Assembly: GCF_040436345.1 (NCBI RefSeq) | Contig: NC_133233.1 | Location: forward strand, 12,190,735-12,254,734 | From: Pagrus major | Lineage: Eukaryota > Chordata > Actinopteri > Spariformes > Sparidae | Direction: 5' to 3' | Length of the DNA: 64,000 nucleotides | In this document: positions 33,122-45,823 of the stretch, piece after piece | Numbering within the stretch: the stretch's first letter is position 1 | How the letters are laid out: each line of letters starts with the position of its first letter | Made by a program: the position numbers and the translations under genes | The notes under the pieces: model-generated | Database searches by the model: none | Told to the model about the DNA's origin: nothing | What the model saw: the letters and a program-made list of their open reading frames with translations, nothing else

Positions 33122-33370
33122 TTAAAGGTGCACTATGTAGTTTTGGGGAAGACATTTTAATCAGAAGAAAAAAAATCTTCATTGGCTGTTTTTATAAAAT
33201 AAACAAACTCTTCATTTTCATGACTGTATAAACTGCCACCTTTCCAGCTTCAAACAGTGTTCTGGGGACTTTATTTTCCTCTGAGAACAGTTTGTTTATT
33301 CAATAATGGAAAAAAAAAAAAAATTCTAAGTTTGTATTTCTTCTCCAAAAACTACACAGTGCCCCTTTAA
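33122..33370. mobile_element. Palindromic miniature element, family A, copy 2
   Basis: Begins TTAAAGGTGCACTATGTAGT and ends with the inverted counterpart ACTACACAGTGCCCCTTTAA. The interior shares 'TTCTGGGGACTTTATTTTCC' and 'TTTATTCAATAATGGAAAAA'-type blocks with the copy at 3114-3486 in inverted order. The termini start and end with TTAA. No coding capacity. Confidence 0.82.
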
Positions 33371-33828
33371 AGCTAATCCACTGTAGAATCATTCTTACAT
33401 TTTCACTGGGAGTTAGACGTGAGCGTATGTACACAATAAACCCTTTAACCACGTATCTATTTTCCTTGTCATATAAGATACAATCTCTCCCCTTATCTTT
33501 TTTATTAGACTTCCACATATGATCTGTACACAGGACCAAAGCAGCAGCGTTTCACCCCCCGTGCGTACACACTCGCCAGCATCCAGATGATCTCCTGCAG
33601 CACTTCCACAAACGGTGCTTCAGCAGTCCAGTGGGAGGTCTGTGAGTGTGGTTTACCAAACATGCCCACTGGCCCTGCGAGCTCGCCCCGGTGACGTTCT
33701 TGCCTCCGCGTCTCTCTCCTCCCCGGCCCGACCACACCGCCCCTGTAACGACGGTGCTCGCATTACCCACTGGGTATAATTATTCTGCATTTTGCTGCTC
33801 TCCGTTCTCTCCCTCTCTCATGTTTTCT

Positions 33829-33849
33829 CTGTCTCTCTCTCTCTCTCTC
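33829..33849. repeat. (CT)n microsatellite
   Basis: Pure CT tract at the edge of the GC-rich island. Confidence 0.9.
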
Positions 33850-34110
33850 AGCCTGGCTGGGTCTTGACACCGAGGTCCAGGCGGAGGGCCGCGGGGCCGC
33901 TGCTTTGTGCTCACAACGCGCTGAACGCCACTCACTGCACCGTGGCTCTGAACAGGTGGGGGGTGGTGATGCGAAAGAGGGGGAAAAAGGGAAGGGAAGG
34001 AGGGGGGTGTTACTCACTGGATGCCAAGGCCTCTAGGCTGGAGGGGAGGTGGGAGTGGAGGGGTGGTTGGAGAGGACCTGCTGCCCAGCAACCCACCTAC
34101 CCGCTCCTGC

Positions 34111-34113
<3 letters not shown>

Positions 34114-34142
<29 letters not shown>
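34114..34142. repeat. (CT)n microsatellite
   Basis: CT tract of about 29 bp inside the GC-rich island. Confidence 0.9.
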
Positions 34143-34145
<3 letters not shown>

Positions 34146-35435
34146 TCCAGTTTCTTATCTCATTTTCTGTCTCTCTCTCTCCTTCAGTCCCTGGGCTGCA
34201 GGCAGGTCGTTCGTCCCGGCGCCACCACTTTCTTGTCCCTCTGCCCGCTGGAGGCGAGATGCTTCAGAGCTGTCCACCACGGAGGAGAGGTAGGGGGGGT
34301 AGGAGGTGGGAAGCAGAAAATAGAATCAAAGGTAGACAGTAAAAGAATGGAGTTCAACAGGATGGTTATAACCCAAATAAACACACTCAAGGCCCTTATG
34401 CAGTGGCACTTTAGAAGTCACTGTGTAGCGTGACACTATCCCGCTGTCACTCTGTCCCAAGGCCTGATGGGAAGACACAGTGGCGGTACATGGCTCACAG
34501 GCTGAAAATCAACATATGTACTCATCATCCTGCGCTTTTCAGGGAAGGGAAAGATTTTTTTCTCTTTTGCAGCAAAACAGAACGAAACCTTGTCAGGCTC
34601 ATCTTGCGATGACGGTGAACTGCCCCTTTTCCTTGGAGCCTGAGATCAGCACTGGACTGGAAGTGTGTGTGCTCGTAAGGGGGAGACCAGTGTGTCGGCC
34701 ACGATTAGCGTTCGCGGCGGGCCCCTGCCGCCATTTCGGGGCTCATCCTGGAGATTAAAGGGAACTGCACTGTCATTTCTCCCATGGGGGGCTGTCCCCC
34801 TGTCCTCTCCCGTCCTAGCACGGGGAGGGATCGCCTCTTTCTCCAAGAGGCAGCGAAGAAGTCGACTGAGGGCAACAGGCTGGGGAAGGCTCCAGACCTG
34901 TTGAGGCAGAGCGTCCTGCAAAGTGGCCGCAATCAAAGTGACAGATGTTGGGGCGGAGGGAGCGCCGGACGAGGATATCTCTGCGTTTGCGGCGGGCAAA
35001 ATCACTGCTTCTCCTGGCTGTAGCATCTCAAACACACATATACACTTAAATAACACATCCACATGTATGCACACACACTACGACTGGAGCGGAGGGGGAG
35101 CTGAGACTGCGAGGTGGAGGGGAAGCGTCGACTGAGCTCCACTTGATGGTTTTTGAAGTTTTTCTTCAGTTTGTGTGTGTGTGAGTGTGCGTGTTCGCTG
35201 AAATTCGACGTGGGACAGAGCAGAGCAGAAAGGCAAGGAGTAGGAAAAAAGGGGGTCTGCCCTGGGGTCACGCACACAAACTCAAACACACACACACACA
35301 CACTTTTTTCGGGCTGCTGTGGCATGTTTGGAGCAGTGCCTCGTCAGATTAGGGCCATGCTGGCTGTGTTTGATGGCCAACCTGGACAGACAAGGCCTGC
35401 CAGGCACAAACTGCTCAGGCACATGATGTCAGGGC

Positions 35436-35436
<1 letters not shown>

Positions 35437-35468
<32 letters not shown>
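35437..35468. repeat. (CA)n microsatellite
   Basis: CA tract of about 32 bp. Confidence 0.92.
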
Positions 35469-35470
<2 letters not shown>

Positions 35471-35989
35471 CACGCATACACAAAAATTATCCCGCGCCAG
35501 ACCAAAGAGACAGATGACACCCAGCATGAAGCTAAAGCCAAATCTGTAAGCATCCGCTGCGATCCAGCTGGCTAGCCCTAGGGTACCTGTCTCTGCGAAG
35601 TGGAATCAGCGTCACCCCCGTGAGCTGTCAAATTAGCTCACAGGGCTGGAAATGCTGAAGAGATTTGGCCCCTCGTTGTGGAAGAGCAAAAAAAGAGGGG
35701 GGGAGGGAGGGAGGGTGGTATTAAAAAAATGTTATTAATTCATCCTCCTGTTGGGAGAAATGGTTAAACTCCCAACTACATAAAAATCAAGTAAGGTGGA
35801 GTTATTAGTGTCAACCTGTGTGTAATGAAGACTCACAAAGGACACGTGTACACACACACACACACACACACTGTTCCAACACCAACAAACACACATGCAC
35901 ACGCATACATGCTGATACTAGCAGATGCACATGCTCAGACACAGAAAGAACTGTTACACACATACACGTATGCACCCTATGTGCTAATT

Positions 35990-35993
<4 letters not shown>

Positions 35994-36076
<83 letters not shown>
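35994..36076. repeat. Long (CA)n microsatellite
   Basis: Uninterrupted CA tract of about 83 bp, the longest in the window. The His/Thr- and Val/Cys-repeat frames over it are artefacts. Confidence 0.97.
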
Positions 36077-36079
<3 letters not shown>

Positions 36080-36786
36080 GCCAGGGGCGAGTTTTCAATT
36101 ACTGCCAGTGCTAAGCAGTCACCTGGGAGAGATGTACCATGTTTGAGTGGAAAGGCATTTCCACTAAGGTTTTTTTTTTTTTAATTTTTTTTTTTACCTC
36201 TTCTTGTCCCAGTTGTGAGACAGCTGTGAATGTCAGGCACATGATCAAAAGTGACATTAAACAAAACATCAAATGTTTCCTCGCTGAACATTTACATCAC
36301 AGGAAATGATCAAGGAAAGCCTGTCTGAAAAGTGAGATTTGAAACAACTGTTGAATGCTCAAAAAAAGGTTCAAGATGGAAGGCCCCGGGGATAAAGTTG
36401 TCCATTTAGTCAAAATTAAATCATGTAGTTAGTGTGAAAAACTGAAAGTGCAGCAACATGAAGAGAGACATCACGCCCTAAATCAACTTAAATACATAAA
36501 AGACATAAGAACACATTTTCCAAGTAAGTGCTGTTGCCATGGTCGCGTCATCACTAAGATATGTGAAATGTGTTTTTATATTTTAAAAATGAGGAAAGCG
36601 GCAAAACCTTTTGTAAATGTTTGACTTACCACCCTCACCATCATTCACATATTTTTACCATTGGTAACTAAAACTGCATTAGGAATTTATGATGATGCAG
36701 CCAAATAGGAACAATAACTTTCACATATCCACCAGCTGCCAAAATTGGGACCCGTGATCTTCACAAAAATCATTTCATGTCACTTT

Positions 36787-37128
36787 TTAAAGGTGCAATG
36801 TGTACGAATTGGCCACTTGTTGAATTCTTACTGAACACAAATGGGGGGCGGCAAATCACAGAGCAATCCCTAACTGCTTCCAACTGGAGCTAATGTTAGC
36901 TACTTAGCTTAGTTAGCCCTGCAGTTAGCAGTCCGGACAGGGAGCTTGGAGCACCAGGGAAGTGTAGGTGTTTCCACTGCTGGCAAGCTAGTTAGCATGC
37001 TCAACATGCTTAGCAACACATTACTTACATAACGAAGAAACTGTTACTCGTTCACATTCTGTTGATTATTTGAGTTAATTTTTGAATGTTTTCAACCAAA
37101 ATTCTTACATATGCTCACACACCTTTAA
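36787..37128. mobile_element. Miniature element, family B, copy 1
   Basis: Begins TTAAAGGTGCAATGTGTACG and ends AATTCTTACATATG...CACACCTTTAA, the imperfect inverted counterpart. The interior is full of GCTAGTTAGCATGCT-like words. No coding capacity. Confidence 0.7.
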
Positions 37129-37757
37129 TTTTCTTTGCAATAAAACTCACAAAGGAGATGAAAAGAAATAAATCTGGTATGAGGAAAAATTTAAAAGACC
37201 CTCCCCTGTCTTAAAAAATGAAAATACCCTCTCTTGAGCAAAATATACATAACCCTTTTATTACATTGTGCTTTCCTAGAAAGTAACAGATCCAGAAAGT
37301 AAAGAAAGTAAAGCTTTATCAAGACTACTCCAAAATGAATAGCCGATAGGCAGTTTTCATTGTATCTCATTATGAAATTGAGATGCTGACTCATTTCCAC
37401 TACTGCAGACCTGTTATGTGCCGAGCTCAAAAAAGATTTCTTACAGAGAGATTTTGTTCATTTTGTCTCTTTTGATCTCTGCCGGCAACCTAAGCCAGAG
37501 AAAAAAACTGCTCTCTTATTCTTGTAAGAAATAAATAAATAAAAGATGGCTGCCAAGTTTTAACCAGGCTGAAGTCCTTCTGGGCCCAGAGTGTCCCTGC
37601 CATGCTGGCACGCTAATAGCCACAGCAGGTCTCCTGTGTGTGAGGTGACATGGACAATAGTGAGGAGGTAAGGACTGCCAACAACAACACTGCTCCCTGG
37701 TGTGTGTGACAACATGTTGACCCCTTTGGAGAGCCTGTCCTGTCCTGAGACAGACCA

Positions 37758-37781
37758 GTGTGTGTGTGTGTGTGTGTGTGT
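37758..37781. repeat. (TG)n microsatellite
   Basis: TG tract of about 24 bp. Confidence 0.9.
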
Positions 37782-38989
37782 ATTTGTGCGTTAGGGTGTA
37801 AGATGGAACCTGACAGGAGTTTAGCGCTGATGACCACCACGGCGAGAGATGGCAGCGCTCCTCCTGAAGGGAGATACTGTCACTCTTCTAAGTTTGAGTG
37901 TGGGTGTGTGATTGTTCTTCCTGGCTGAGCTTCTTGGAAAACGACACACTTTCTCAGTATTGTGGTTTTGAAAAAACATTTCTCAATATGTCTTCTTTCT
38001 GATCATGTGAGCATAGCAGTAGTCCATCCACTGATGAAAATGATGAGATGCCCTTTGGAACAGCTAGTAAGTTGACTGTGAGTTAAGATTTTTAAGCATA
38101 CTAGCAGCATGGATGCAGTTTTCTATAAAATTTGGTGCAGACATTCATGGTCCCCAGAGGATGAAGTCTGCTGACTTTGATGATTCCCTGATTGTTTTCT
38201 ACATTAAGGCTGGGTTGCACCAACAAGGATTCATTTAATCTAAGATTAACTCTAATCAGAGTTTAGTAAAACTAGTAAAACGTTAACTTTCGGCTGCTCT
38301 GTATCTCTTAATAAAAATGTCACATTGTTTAGAAAATTAAATGTGCGTTTTACCAAATTAGTAGAGCCTTGGTAGCACAGATTCTTTAATAATACAGCCA
38401 GGAGGAAGAGTGTTTACACCAGCCCGCTGTTGTGAAAATGTCTTGAAATGTCTTCCACTCAAGACAAGTGCTCTGTAGTTTAAGTCACACCTTGAAGCAG
38501 GTAGCCTTGTTGCGATGGTGATGTAAATCCCAGCTGTGCTCATCTAATGTGCCCAGTCAAGCCGAGTCAAGCCAGGCTAGCACATGTGGAAATGTGAGTT
38601 AACCAGCTGCATTACATTTATCGGCCATTCTGCTAACGGTAAAAGCCAAAAAGCGAAGCATCCATTGTAAATACCATCTAAAAAAAATACACAAAAGATT
38701 AAAAAGACGTTGGTAAGTTCTGTTTCTGATTACTTTGCAGATTCATAGATAATGTGTTTCCAGTCAGTTTCCTTTGAAAATAACGAATAATAAACTTGCA
38801 TGTGTCAGTGCCCATGCTCTCTGAATTAATCATTTCAGCAAATAAAATGTCCACATTCATAAAACCTGGTTGCATTTTCCATTACCAACATGTGAAAAGC
38901 TTCACAAATGCCTCTATACACACTCTGTCATCTTTGAACGTGCTGAAAGTTACGGATTGCAGCTTTAAGGCACCTTCATCATTCAACTC

Positions 38990-39020
38990 TTCTTCTTCTT
39001 CTTCTTCTTCTTCTTCTTCT
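38990..39020. repeat. (CTT)n microsatellite
   Basis: CTT trinucleotide tract of about 31 bp. Confidence 0.92.
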
Positions 39021-39879
39021 CTCTGCTGATGTTTGTCCCTGGAGGTGCTCTCTTAATGTCTTTGACTAAACTTCAGCCAGTCTTGGCAGTGACGGTGCCC
39101 CATAGGAACACAGTTGAGAGGAGACCAATATGATTGTAATGGAGGGTTTGCGGGCAGGGTCTATCACACTGTGTCACCTATAAAAAGCACAAAAGCCAAG
39201 TGGCGGGGTGCATAACACTCCTGGCTACAGAGATTTAAGAACAAAATCACATAAGCTACTCAACTGTTCTATAGAGACGCCGTAGAGAGAGGGGACATTT
39301 TCATTTTAGTCTTCCTGTTGTGTCACACTCACCACTGATGCAGTGAACACCGCGGTGTCACATTAGCTGTGGAGGGGACTTTTAAGCATGAAAGCCTTGT
39401 TGAAAGTTGACGTCTTTATTTTAGTGCCATAATGAAGAATGTACTCGTTTTGAAAGCGTGTAAGGGTAATTTAATTTTGCGAAATCCTCTCGGCTGATGA
39501 ATGCAGTGCCTTTATTTGCGGTGACTAAAAAAAATTTCAGACACAGATGATTGATTCTGTTCAGATTAAACTGCACCAGAAACAAATCTTATTTGCATTA
39601 TTGACGTTGTGACAGACTGAAATGATTTTTGATCAAATTTCATTAAAAAATTGAATTTCAAAACAGCCTCACTCCTCTCATTACAGCAATATTATAAAAG
39701 TCATGATATAATTAGCCCTAACACAAAGCACCTACTTGATATAATGCATATCATTAGCATTGCAATGGCAATACACAGTGTGAAATGACAAATAACACAC
39801 CGCATTAACACCATGTCAGCTGTCGGCGAGTGTCTTAACTTATTCCTTGTATCTATGCATCTGTGTACATTATCTATGC

Positions 39880-39882
<3 letters not shown>

Positions 39883-39916
<34 letters not shown>
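39883..39916. repeat. (TG)n microsatellite
   Basis: TG tract of about 34 bp; a further two short TG tracts lie at 40072-40093 and 40141-40158. Confidence 0.9.
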
Positions 39917-39919
<3 letters not shown>

Positions 39920-41418
39920 CATCATCACATGCTCCTGCCCCTGAGGTGAGTGGATGAATGAAGGCTGTAAAGAGGAGCATGACAGCTGTGAAAGTCACAA
40001 GGGGAGTCCGCCAGCCCCGTAAAGGAGGCAAAGTTTCCCCCCCTTTGGGTATGACCTGAGTATATGTGTGTCTGTGTGTGTGTGTGTGTGTGTTAGTGGA
40101 CATATCTCTGTATTACAATGTAACAGTTGTAGTGTACATAGTGTGTGTGTGTGTGTGTTTTTAAAAAAGACAGACTGAATATATGCATGCATTTGTGTGT
40201 GTTTCTGTTGCCTGTTTGCATGTGTGAGGTTGTTCCTGGAGCTAAATGCCACACACTGGAGTCTATTGTGGAGCCTATCAGCACTCTATTAGAGCCCCAC
40301 ATCCTCTACCCCCTCCGCCGCATCAACAGCATCTTTCATCGCCGCCTCTCCCTCCCACCTTCACCCCTGAGGGAAGGCAGTGTGTGTGACCGTGCGTTCA
40401 TACCCTCCGGAGTTCACTTCAAAAAACTGGTGGTTTTAGATGGGTCAGAGTTTGCGAAATGCTGAGGCATGTTTGAGATAGATAGATAGTTCTCTGTGTG
40501 TGTGCGTGTGTGTGTGTGTATAAACCTCAGCAGCACAACATTCGAGGATCAGGAGATACAGAGATGACTTTGTGTTTTCCTGTCCAAATGTCGATTTCAC
40601 ACCGCCCGCGTTTTGCGGCTGCTTTTCAAAGAGGCCAGTGATCAGCTGTGTGTCATGTGCTGTTAAATTTAGCCCGGACAAGAAGTGTTTTCTGTTCGTC
40701 CCTCAAGATCAAATGATATAAACACTGTTCTGAAACACGCTGTTCACGAACCAACGCAAATCATCCACTGTCCCTCGGGGTCACTAACCTTAGGCAGGAA
40801 CTTCACTGTTTTAAGGGCTTACTATTAAACTTAATCTGTTATATTCATCTATCAAAATATCATGCCTGTCTTCTTCTGAGAATGTCTCTTCTTCTGCAAC
40901 GGGCTCTTATGGGTGCCAGTTGAGGGTGTGAATCGAAGCCCCTGGCCCTTCACTTTGACAACATGGCCCATTGGCTATTGTATTGTACAGAGAGGCTGTA
41001 ATCCATTTCATGGGACAGTGAAAATGAAAGCGGCCCTCACCAGTTTGCACCCTGCAAATTGGAGAATTAGCTTGCCTTTAACCTTTTAGTGATCTGTTTG
41101 TCTTCTGCTTATCCATGCCTGTCACTGTTAAACACACACACACGCCTGCATGCTGAAAACACTCCTTAAGCTGAAGGTTTATGACTTCCAGTAAAACATG
41201 TGACCTGAATTTTTTAAAGAACAAAAGATATTCATTGATTTATAACGACGGCCTTGGCTTGCACCATAATTCAGATGTGCCCTTCCAGAGGCTGCATGAC
41301 CAATTTAGGCTTGATATAGCCAGCTAGCATTTGATTGGCTGAAAGGGAGGGGGGCTTGAAGGGTCACACCATGTACAAATTTGATATCTGAAATATTAAC
41401 TGCCAGACATGGAGGAGG

Positions 41419-41440
41419 CGATCAGCTGAGGAGCTGATCG
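41419..41440. repeat. Small inverted repeat
   Basis: CGATCAGCT, four bases (GAGG), then AGCTGATCG. A perfect 9-bp stem; no U-run or gene next to it. Confidence 0.85.
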
Positions 41441-42858
41441 GTGTGCTGACAACAACAGCAATTAGCTTCACTGCATGACCTGTTTGTGTGACCTAATGTT
41501 GTGAACTTTAACCCCCCACGATCAGTTCACCAAAAGGCGAAGCTGCTATGTTGCTCTGCTACTGCCATGTTGGTCTGACAAGCAATGGTGCACGTCGACA
41601 GATTAAAAAGTATAACACCAGGATATGAAGCATATCATTGCGGTTGGTTTGAAACTGGTGCAAAGACCAAATTGAATGATTACAAGTGAAACATAACGTT
41701 ACACAAAGAAATGTCCGTCGTGCCACGACTGACCCATTTCCGTTGCGGTGTGCTTTTGGTCATTCACGCAGCTAGCCTGATTGCCAGCTTACGTGATTAC
41801 TCACTCCATCTCCTGCACTGTACAGCACAAGTAACGCAATTTTGTCCATACCAACATGTTTTGCAGTAGATATCATGTATGCATTTAACTAACAGCTGGC
41901 GGTTGATTGGTAGCCTAATCTGTGCTGGGTCCACAAACTGAAAACGCAATCTCAAAAACGAACACAACCTCTGCGATCAGTCCGGATATGTTTCCTGTTC
42001 AGTGTAACCAGAGCGTAACTCTTAGGATGTTCAGGAAATGTAACCTTTGAAAGTCAACATATCTGGTCATGGGTTTATTTAAAAACGAGTTGGTTTCATA
42101 AGATCTTACTCATTCAACATTTAAAATTGCCCCCTCATTTTTAACAGTCACTTCATCCTGACAAGGACCTGTTTGTATCTCTGTGGTACAAAAAATTCAG
42201 TTTTTATCTTTTCCAGTAAACACATCATTCTGACTGATTTTATTTTGGATCACTACACTTTGAATCACAGGAACACAAAGATCCCATGTTTTTCAGAGTT
42301 GAATATAGTAAAATATAAAGGAAAACATTTTGCTTCTGCAAAACAACTTAATTATTTTAGTCAATCACACTTTACAATACAGTTAATTCAAATGTGGACG
42401 TATCTCCCAGTCTGTTTATTTAGTAAATCATCAATATCTACTGTATACCCCTCAATTCGGAATGATCCAGGAATTATGTATGTAAAGTCAATGTTTATTT
42501 CAAATTATGAGGCGAAAGTAACTATGGATCGTTGTTTATCACAATGATTTAATCTCACTGTGTAGTGATTTATTATAAATTCATACTTTTTATGTCAAAA
42601 GATGAAAGCCAAGAACTCAGTCTATGAGTTTGTTTATCAGAGTTCAAGAGATCGGTTGCTTCCTCTTCCTCCTCCTCCTGAATGTCTCACCCATCCCTCC
42701 CCTTCTCACCCTGATCATAATGATCCAGCCCCATTTGTCTGTGGGATGTCATGTGTATGTTTCTATGTACTCTCTGTTTGTCTCTCTCTCTCTCTCTCTC
42801 TGTGTGTGTCTGGGTTGGTGGGTGGGGGGGCTAAGAAAGGACCATTTGAGCAGAATGT

Positions 42859-42886
42859 GTGTGTGTGTGTGTGTGTTGGTTTGGGG
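42859..42886. repeat. (TG)n microsatellite
   Basis: TG tract of about 27 bp, preceded by a CT tract at 42780-42800. Confidence 0.9.
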
Positions 42887-42959
42887 ACTGTCTGTGCCAG
42901 ATTGCAGCTTCATGCCCTCAGTCCAGTAGATAACCAGTCAGCAGTGAAGCCACCCTCCT

Positions 42960-42960
<1 letters not shown>

Positions 42961-43024
<64 letters not shown>
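42961..43024. repeat. (CA)n microsatellite
   Basis: Uninterrupted CA tract of about 64 bp. Confidence 0.95.
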
Positions 43025-43026
<2 letters not shown>

Positions 43027-43574
43027 GAGTAAAATGTGTGTTTCTGCTTCATAATCATGTCCTTTCAAGATTAATCAATTAAAGTACAGTTGACTGGCTG
43101 TCCTGTCACTGTCACTCACCCCACCTCAAACTGCATGATGTACCCACTATACTGTGTGGCATCACTGATATTTATATATTCATATCAACTCTGCCATCAT
43201 ATCAGTCTGTGACTCACTTACTGTTTCTGTGAACCTATGTATGAACAGTATCTCCCTCATTAATCTGCCTGAAACTCTACAATCTATACCAAGGACACAG
43301 AAACAGACACAGTGACAGACAAGTCATAAAATGATCAATATATTTCTGGAGGGGTTGTATTTGACTTTCCAAAACCAAAATCCCACATTCACACACACTT
43401 TATGCAGCAAATGACCAGGTGTGCAGAAGTGAGGAGGTAACAGAAAAACAGTTTGACTATGAAACCAGCTTAATACAACCAATATTTAAGTTTTGTTCAG
43501 CGTTGACCTCTAGTGGACATAGTTGTTATTACAACAGCAAAGGAGGACGTCAGGTGAAGTAGCATTAAGAATCC

Positions 43575-43770
43575 CCAAAGTCCCCAAGGGGAACTGGGTG
43601 GACTGGTAAAACATTCACTGTACAGCCAGGGGACCATTGTTCATGTCCAGCGTAAAACCAAAAGTTTTACACTGAAGTTGCATCAGTAACTGAGCTATTT
43701 TAACCATACCCATGAGGTTTTCCTAAACATAACCAAGTAGTTTTCTTGCTTAATCCTAACCAAACTGGGA
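43575..43770 (+). repeat. Probable dispersed fish repeat
   Basis: Contains 'CATAACCAAGTAGTTTTCTT' and 'TTAATCCTAACCAAACTGGG', words I recall from a frequent fish repeat. There is no second copy here, so the call is by recall. Confidence 0.4.
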
Positions 43771-44049
43771 GCTTACAGCAAAGATTCAACACACCTTTAA
43801 CTGGCAATTGACATATTCAGTTGTAGTAGGTATGAGGACTGTTGGACCTTTCACCGTGCTTTTGAGTGTGGCTGTTTGGAACAGTTATAAATACTTTTGC
43901 CTTCTTACGTACATGAAAGGAGACCCAACACTAAACAAAGTAAGCAAAACCTTGCTTGCCATGCTGTCTGATGCGCTGGAGAAACATTTGATCAGGGCAG
44001 CTGATGCAAAACGCATGCATACGAATGTGATCTGTAGGAGATATGTCAA

Positions 44050-44172
44050 CGAAGGTTCTCAGTCATCCAGTTCATGGTATTTCTAAGTGCTGTATCGTAG
44101 GTAACTGGACGTGTTTCAGTTTCTTGAAGATGTTTCACCTCTCATCCAAGAGGCTTCTTCAGTTCTAACTAA
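44050..44172 (+). repeat. Common dispersed teleost repeat fragment
   Basis: Contains 'GTTTCAGTTTCTTGAAGATG' followed by 'TTTCACCTCTCATCCAAGAG', a phrase I recognise from many fish genomes. On the opposite strand it translates with the frequently mis-annotated EEASWMRGE string. Not a gene. Confidence 0.65.
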
Positions 44173-45765
44173 CTGGAGGGGAATTGCAGGCTTTGGTTTC
44201 TTTTTTATTCAATTTTTCAATTTCTTCATCTTCACGGGAAATATAATTTCATTCAAGTCAAAAATGGGTGAATCATGTTTCCTTAAAAAGAAACAGGGAA
44301 GATACAGGGTGGGGCTGTTGTATCATAGGAAAGAAAAGGTGCAAGTGTAAAATCTGAGAGAAATTAGGCAAATGGCGATGATCAGATTAATCTCTAAAAC
44401 GGAGACAGAGGAACTCACAACAGTTAAGGGAACTATTTTTTCTCTCTGTTGTTGGATTAATCCCTGCACCAGGGGAAACCGCTGACACTTGAAGGAGAGT
44501 TTACATAGAACTTACTGGAACTGAAGCTCTTTGTCTTAAATTGTCTGCAGATGGACTCTCCTCTCTCTTTTGAATAAAATCTTTTGTTTTTGTGGTGAAA
44601 GCATTGTGCTGGGTCATTTCGTAGCAGCATTCCTCTGCGTAACCACCAGGCACCACATCCATGTCCTCATTAAAAATAACTAGCCGGTTTTCACACAAGA
44701 ATAATAAAGAGAGCGGGGTCATTAAGTTAACAACTCATATTCAAAGTTAATGATATGAAACCTTGTTTATGTTCTGTTACATTGTCATCAGCCCCGTGTT
44801 TTTTTTTTTTTTTTTAATCATTAGGGAAATGAGATGCGTCACAAAGAGAGAGTTCTCTGCAATTTAACTCCAGGTTTAAATAAATTAGTCATCTCAAATT
44901 AAAAGCAAACTCTTCTAATAAGAAAAGACAGGCCATAAAAAAATCCGCCATCCTGGTGACGTATGCAGATGAGAAATATGCAAATTAGAAGACTGTTGCT
45001 GTTTTGTTATTTTTCCCATGGAGGTCAAATTACAGTAAATGGCTGAGGGCAGTGCTCTCTGCCCACCCAGGAGTCTGTCTATTAGCTCCTCACCCCCCTC
45101 ACCCCTTGCCCCTCCAAATATCCTCTATGCTTACTTCAAATGCCACCCTCCCTGTGCTCTCACTTTTTTTTTTTTTTCTCAAAGTACACCCCCCTGTCAC
45201 AGGGTTTCAGCTGCAATTACTTTTAGTATCACTTCTCAGTGAGAAGTCAACTTCCCTGGAGGCTTCCTATCAGAACCTATTACAGCAGGGGGGCAGGCTG
45301 AAGTTAAGTGGCATGACCTGTGGGGTGGATGGAGCAGGAGGAGGGGGGGATAAATGTATGGCTAATTTGTGGAACATTTGAATAAGGGGATGAGGATTGT
45401 GACGGGGGCCACACAATGTGACAGCATGGCAAATGAGAAGACCTTGACTCAACCGAGGCCAAGTGTGCTATCGTTTCGTTAAAAATGTTTCCAAAGAATT
45501 TTTTTCAAATTTTTTTAGGCCTGTTTTCTGAACTCATTCAGCTGAGTGGGTCGACCCTCTCCCTCGCTTTTTTGTTGCTTCCTTCACCCTTAATTCACCT
45601 CATGCCCCCAGGCCAAAACCATAACCCCATGAATGGGTGCATGACCACACACACCCATGCACACGCACATACTCACACGGACAGAAAAATGCGAAGAAGC
45701 TGCAGCTGAGGTAGATCAGCAGAAGGGGTGAGGAGCGATCGAGGCGGCTAATTCAACAACAGTTA

Positions 45766-45767
<2 letters not shown>

Positions 45768-45818
<51 letters not shown>
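45768..45818. repeat. Compound (TG)n(AG)n microsatellite
   Basis: A TG tract (45768-45789) runs directly into an AG tract (45790-45818). Confidence 0.92.

Positions 45819-45823
<5 letters not shown>

Larger units (their letters stand above)
33550..35130. other. GC-rich island in the intergenic gap
   Basis: Markedly richer in G+C and CpG than surrounding DNA, in blocks 33550-34300 and 34620-35130. It includes a YY1-like GCCGCCATTT at 34727-34736. Long open frames here arise from CT repeats and GC content and do not look like proteins. It could be an unannotated promoter, an enhancer or a non-coding RNA start; the sequence alone does not decide. Confidence 0.4.

Noticed and set aside
33792..34433. 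Longest open frame in the window, 213 codons, plus strand
   Set aside because: It runs through two CT repeats that give Ser-Leu runs and through GC-rich DNA; no domain, no conserved motif, and other frames are open too.
36000..36080. Regular short repeats considered as a CRISPR-like array
   Set aside because: A pure dinucleotide tract with no spacers, in a vertebrate genome.
35811..36184. Long frames of alternating Thr-His or Cys-Val
   Set aside because: They are translations of the CA/TG microsatellite.
44501..44722. Minus-strand frame with an acidic stretch (FNEDMDVVPGGYAEECCYEM)
   Set aside because: No splice sites in phase, no family recognised, and the length is within chance expectation.
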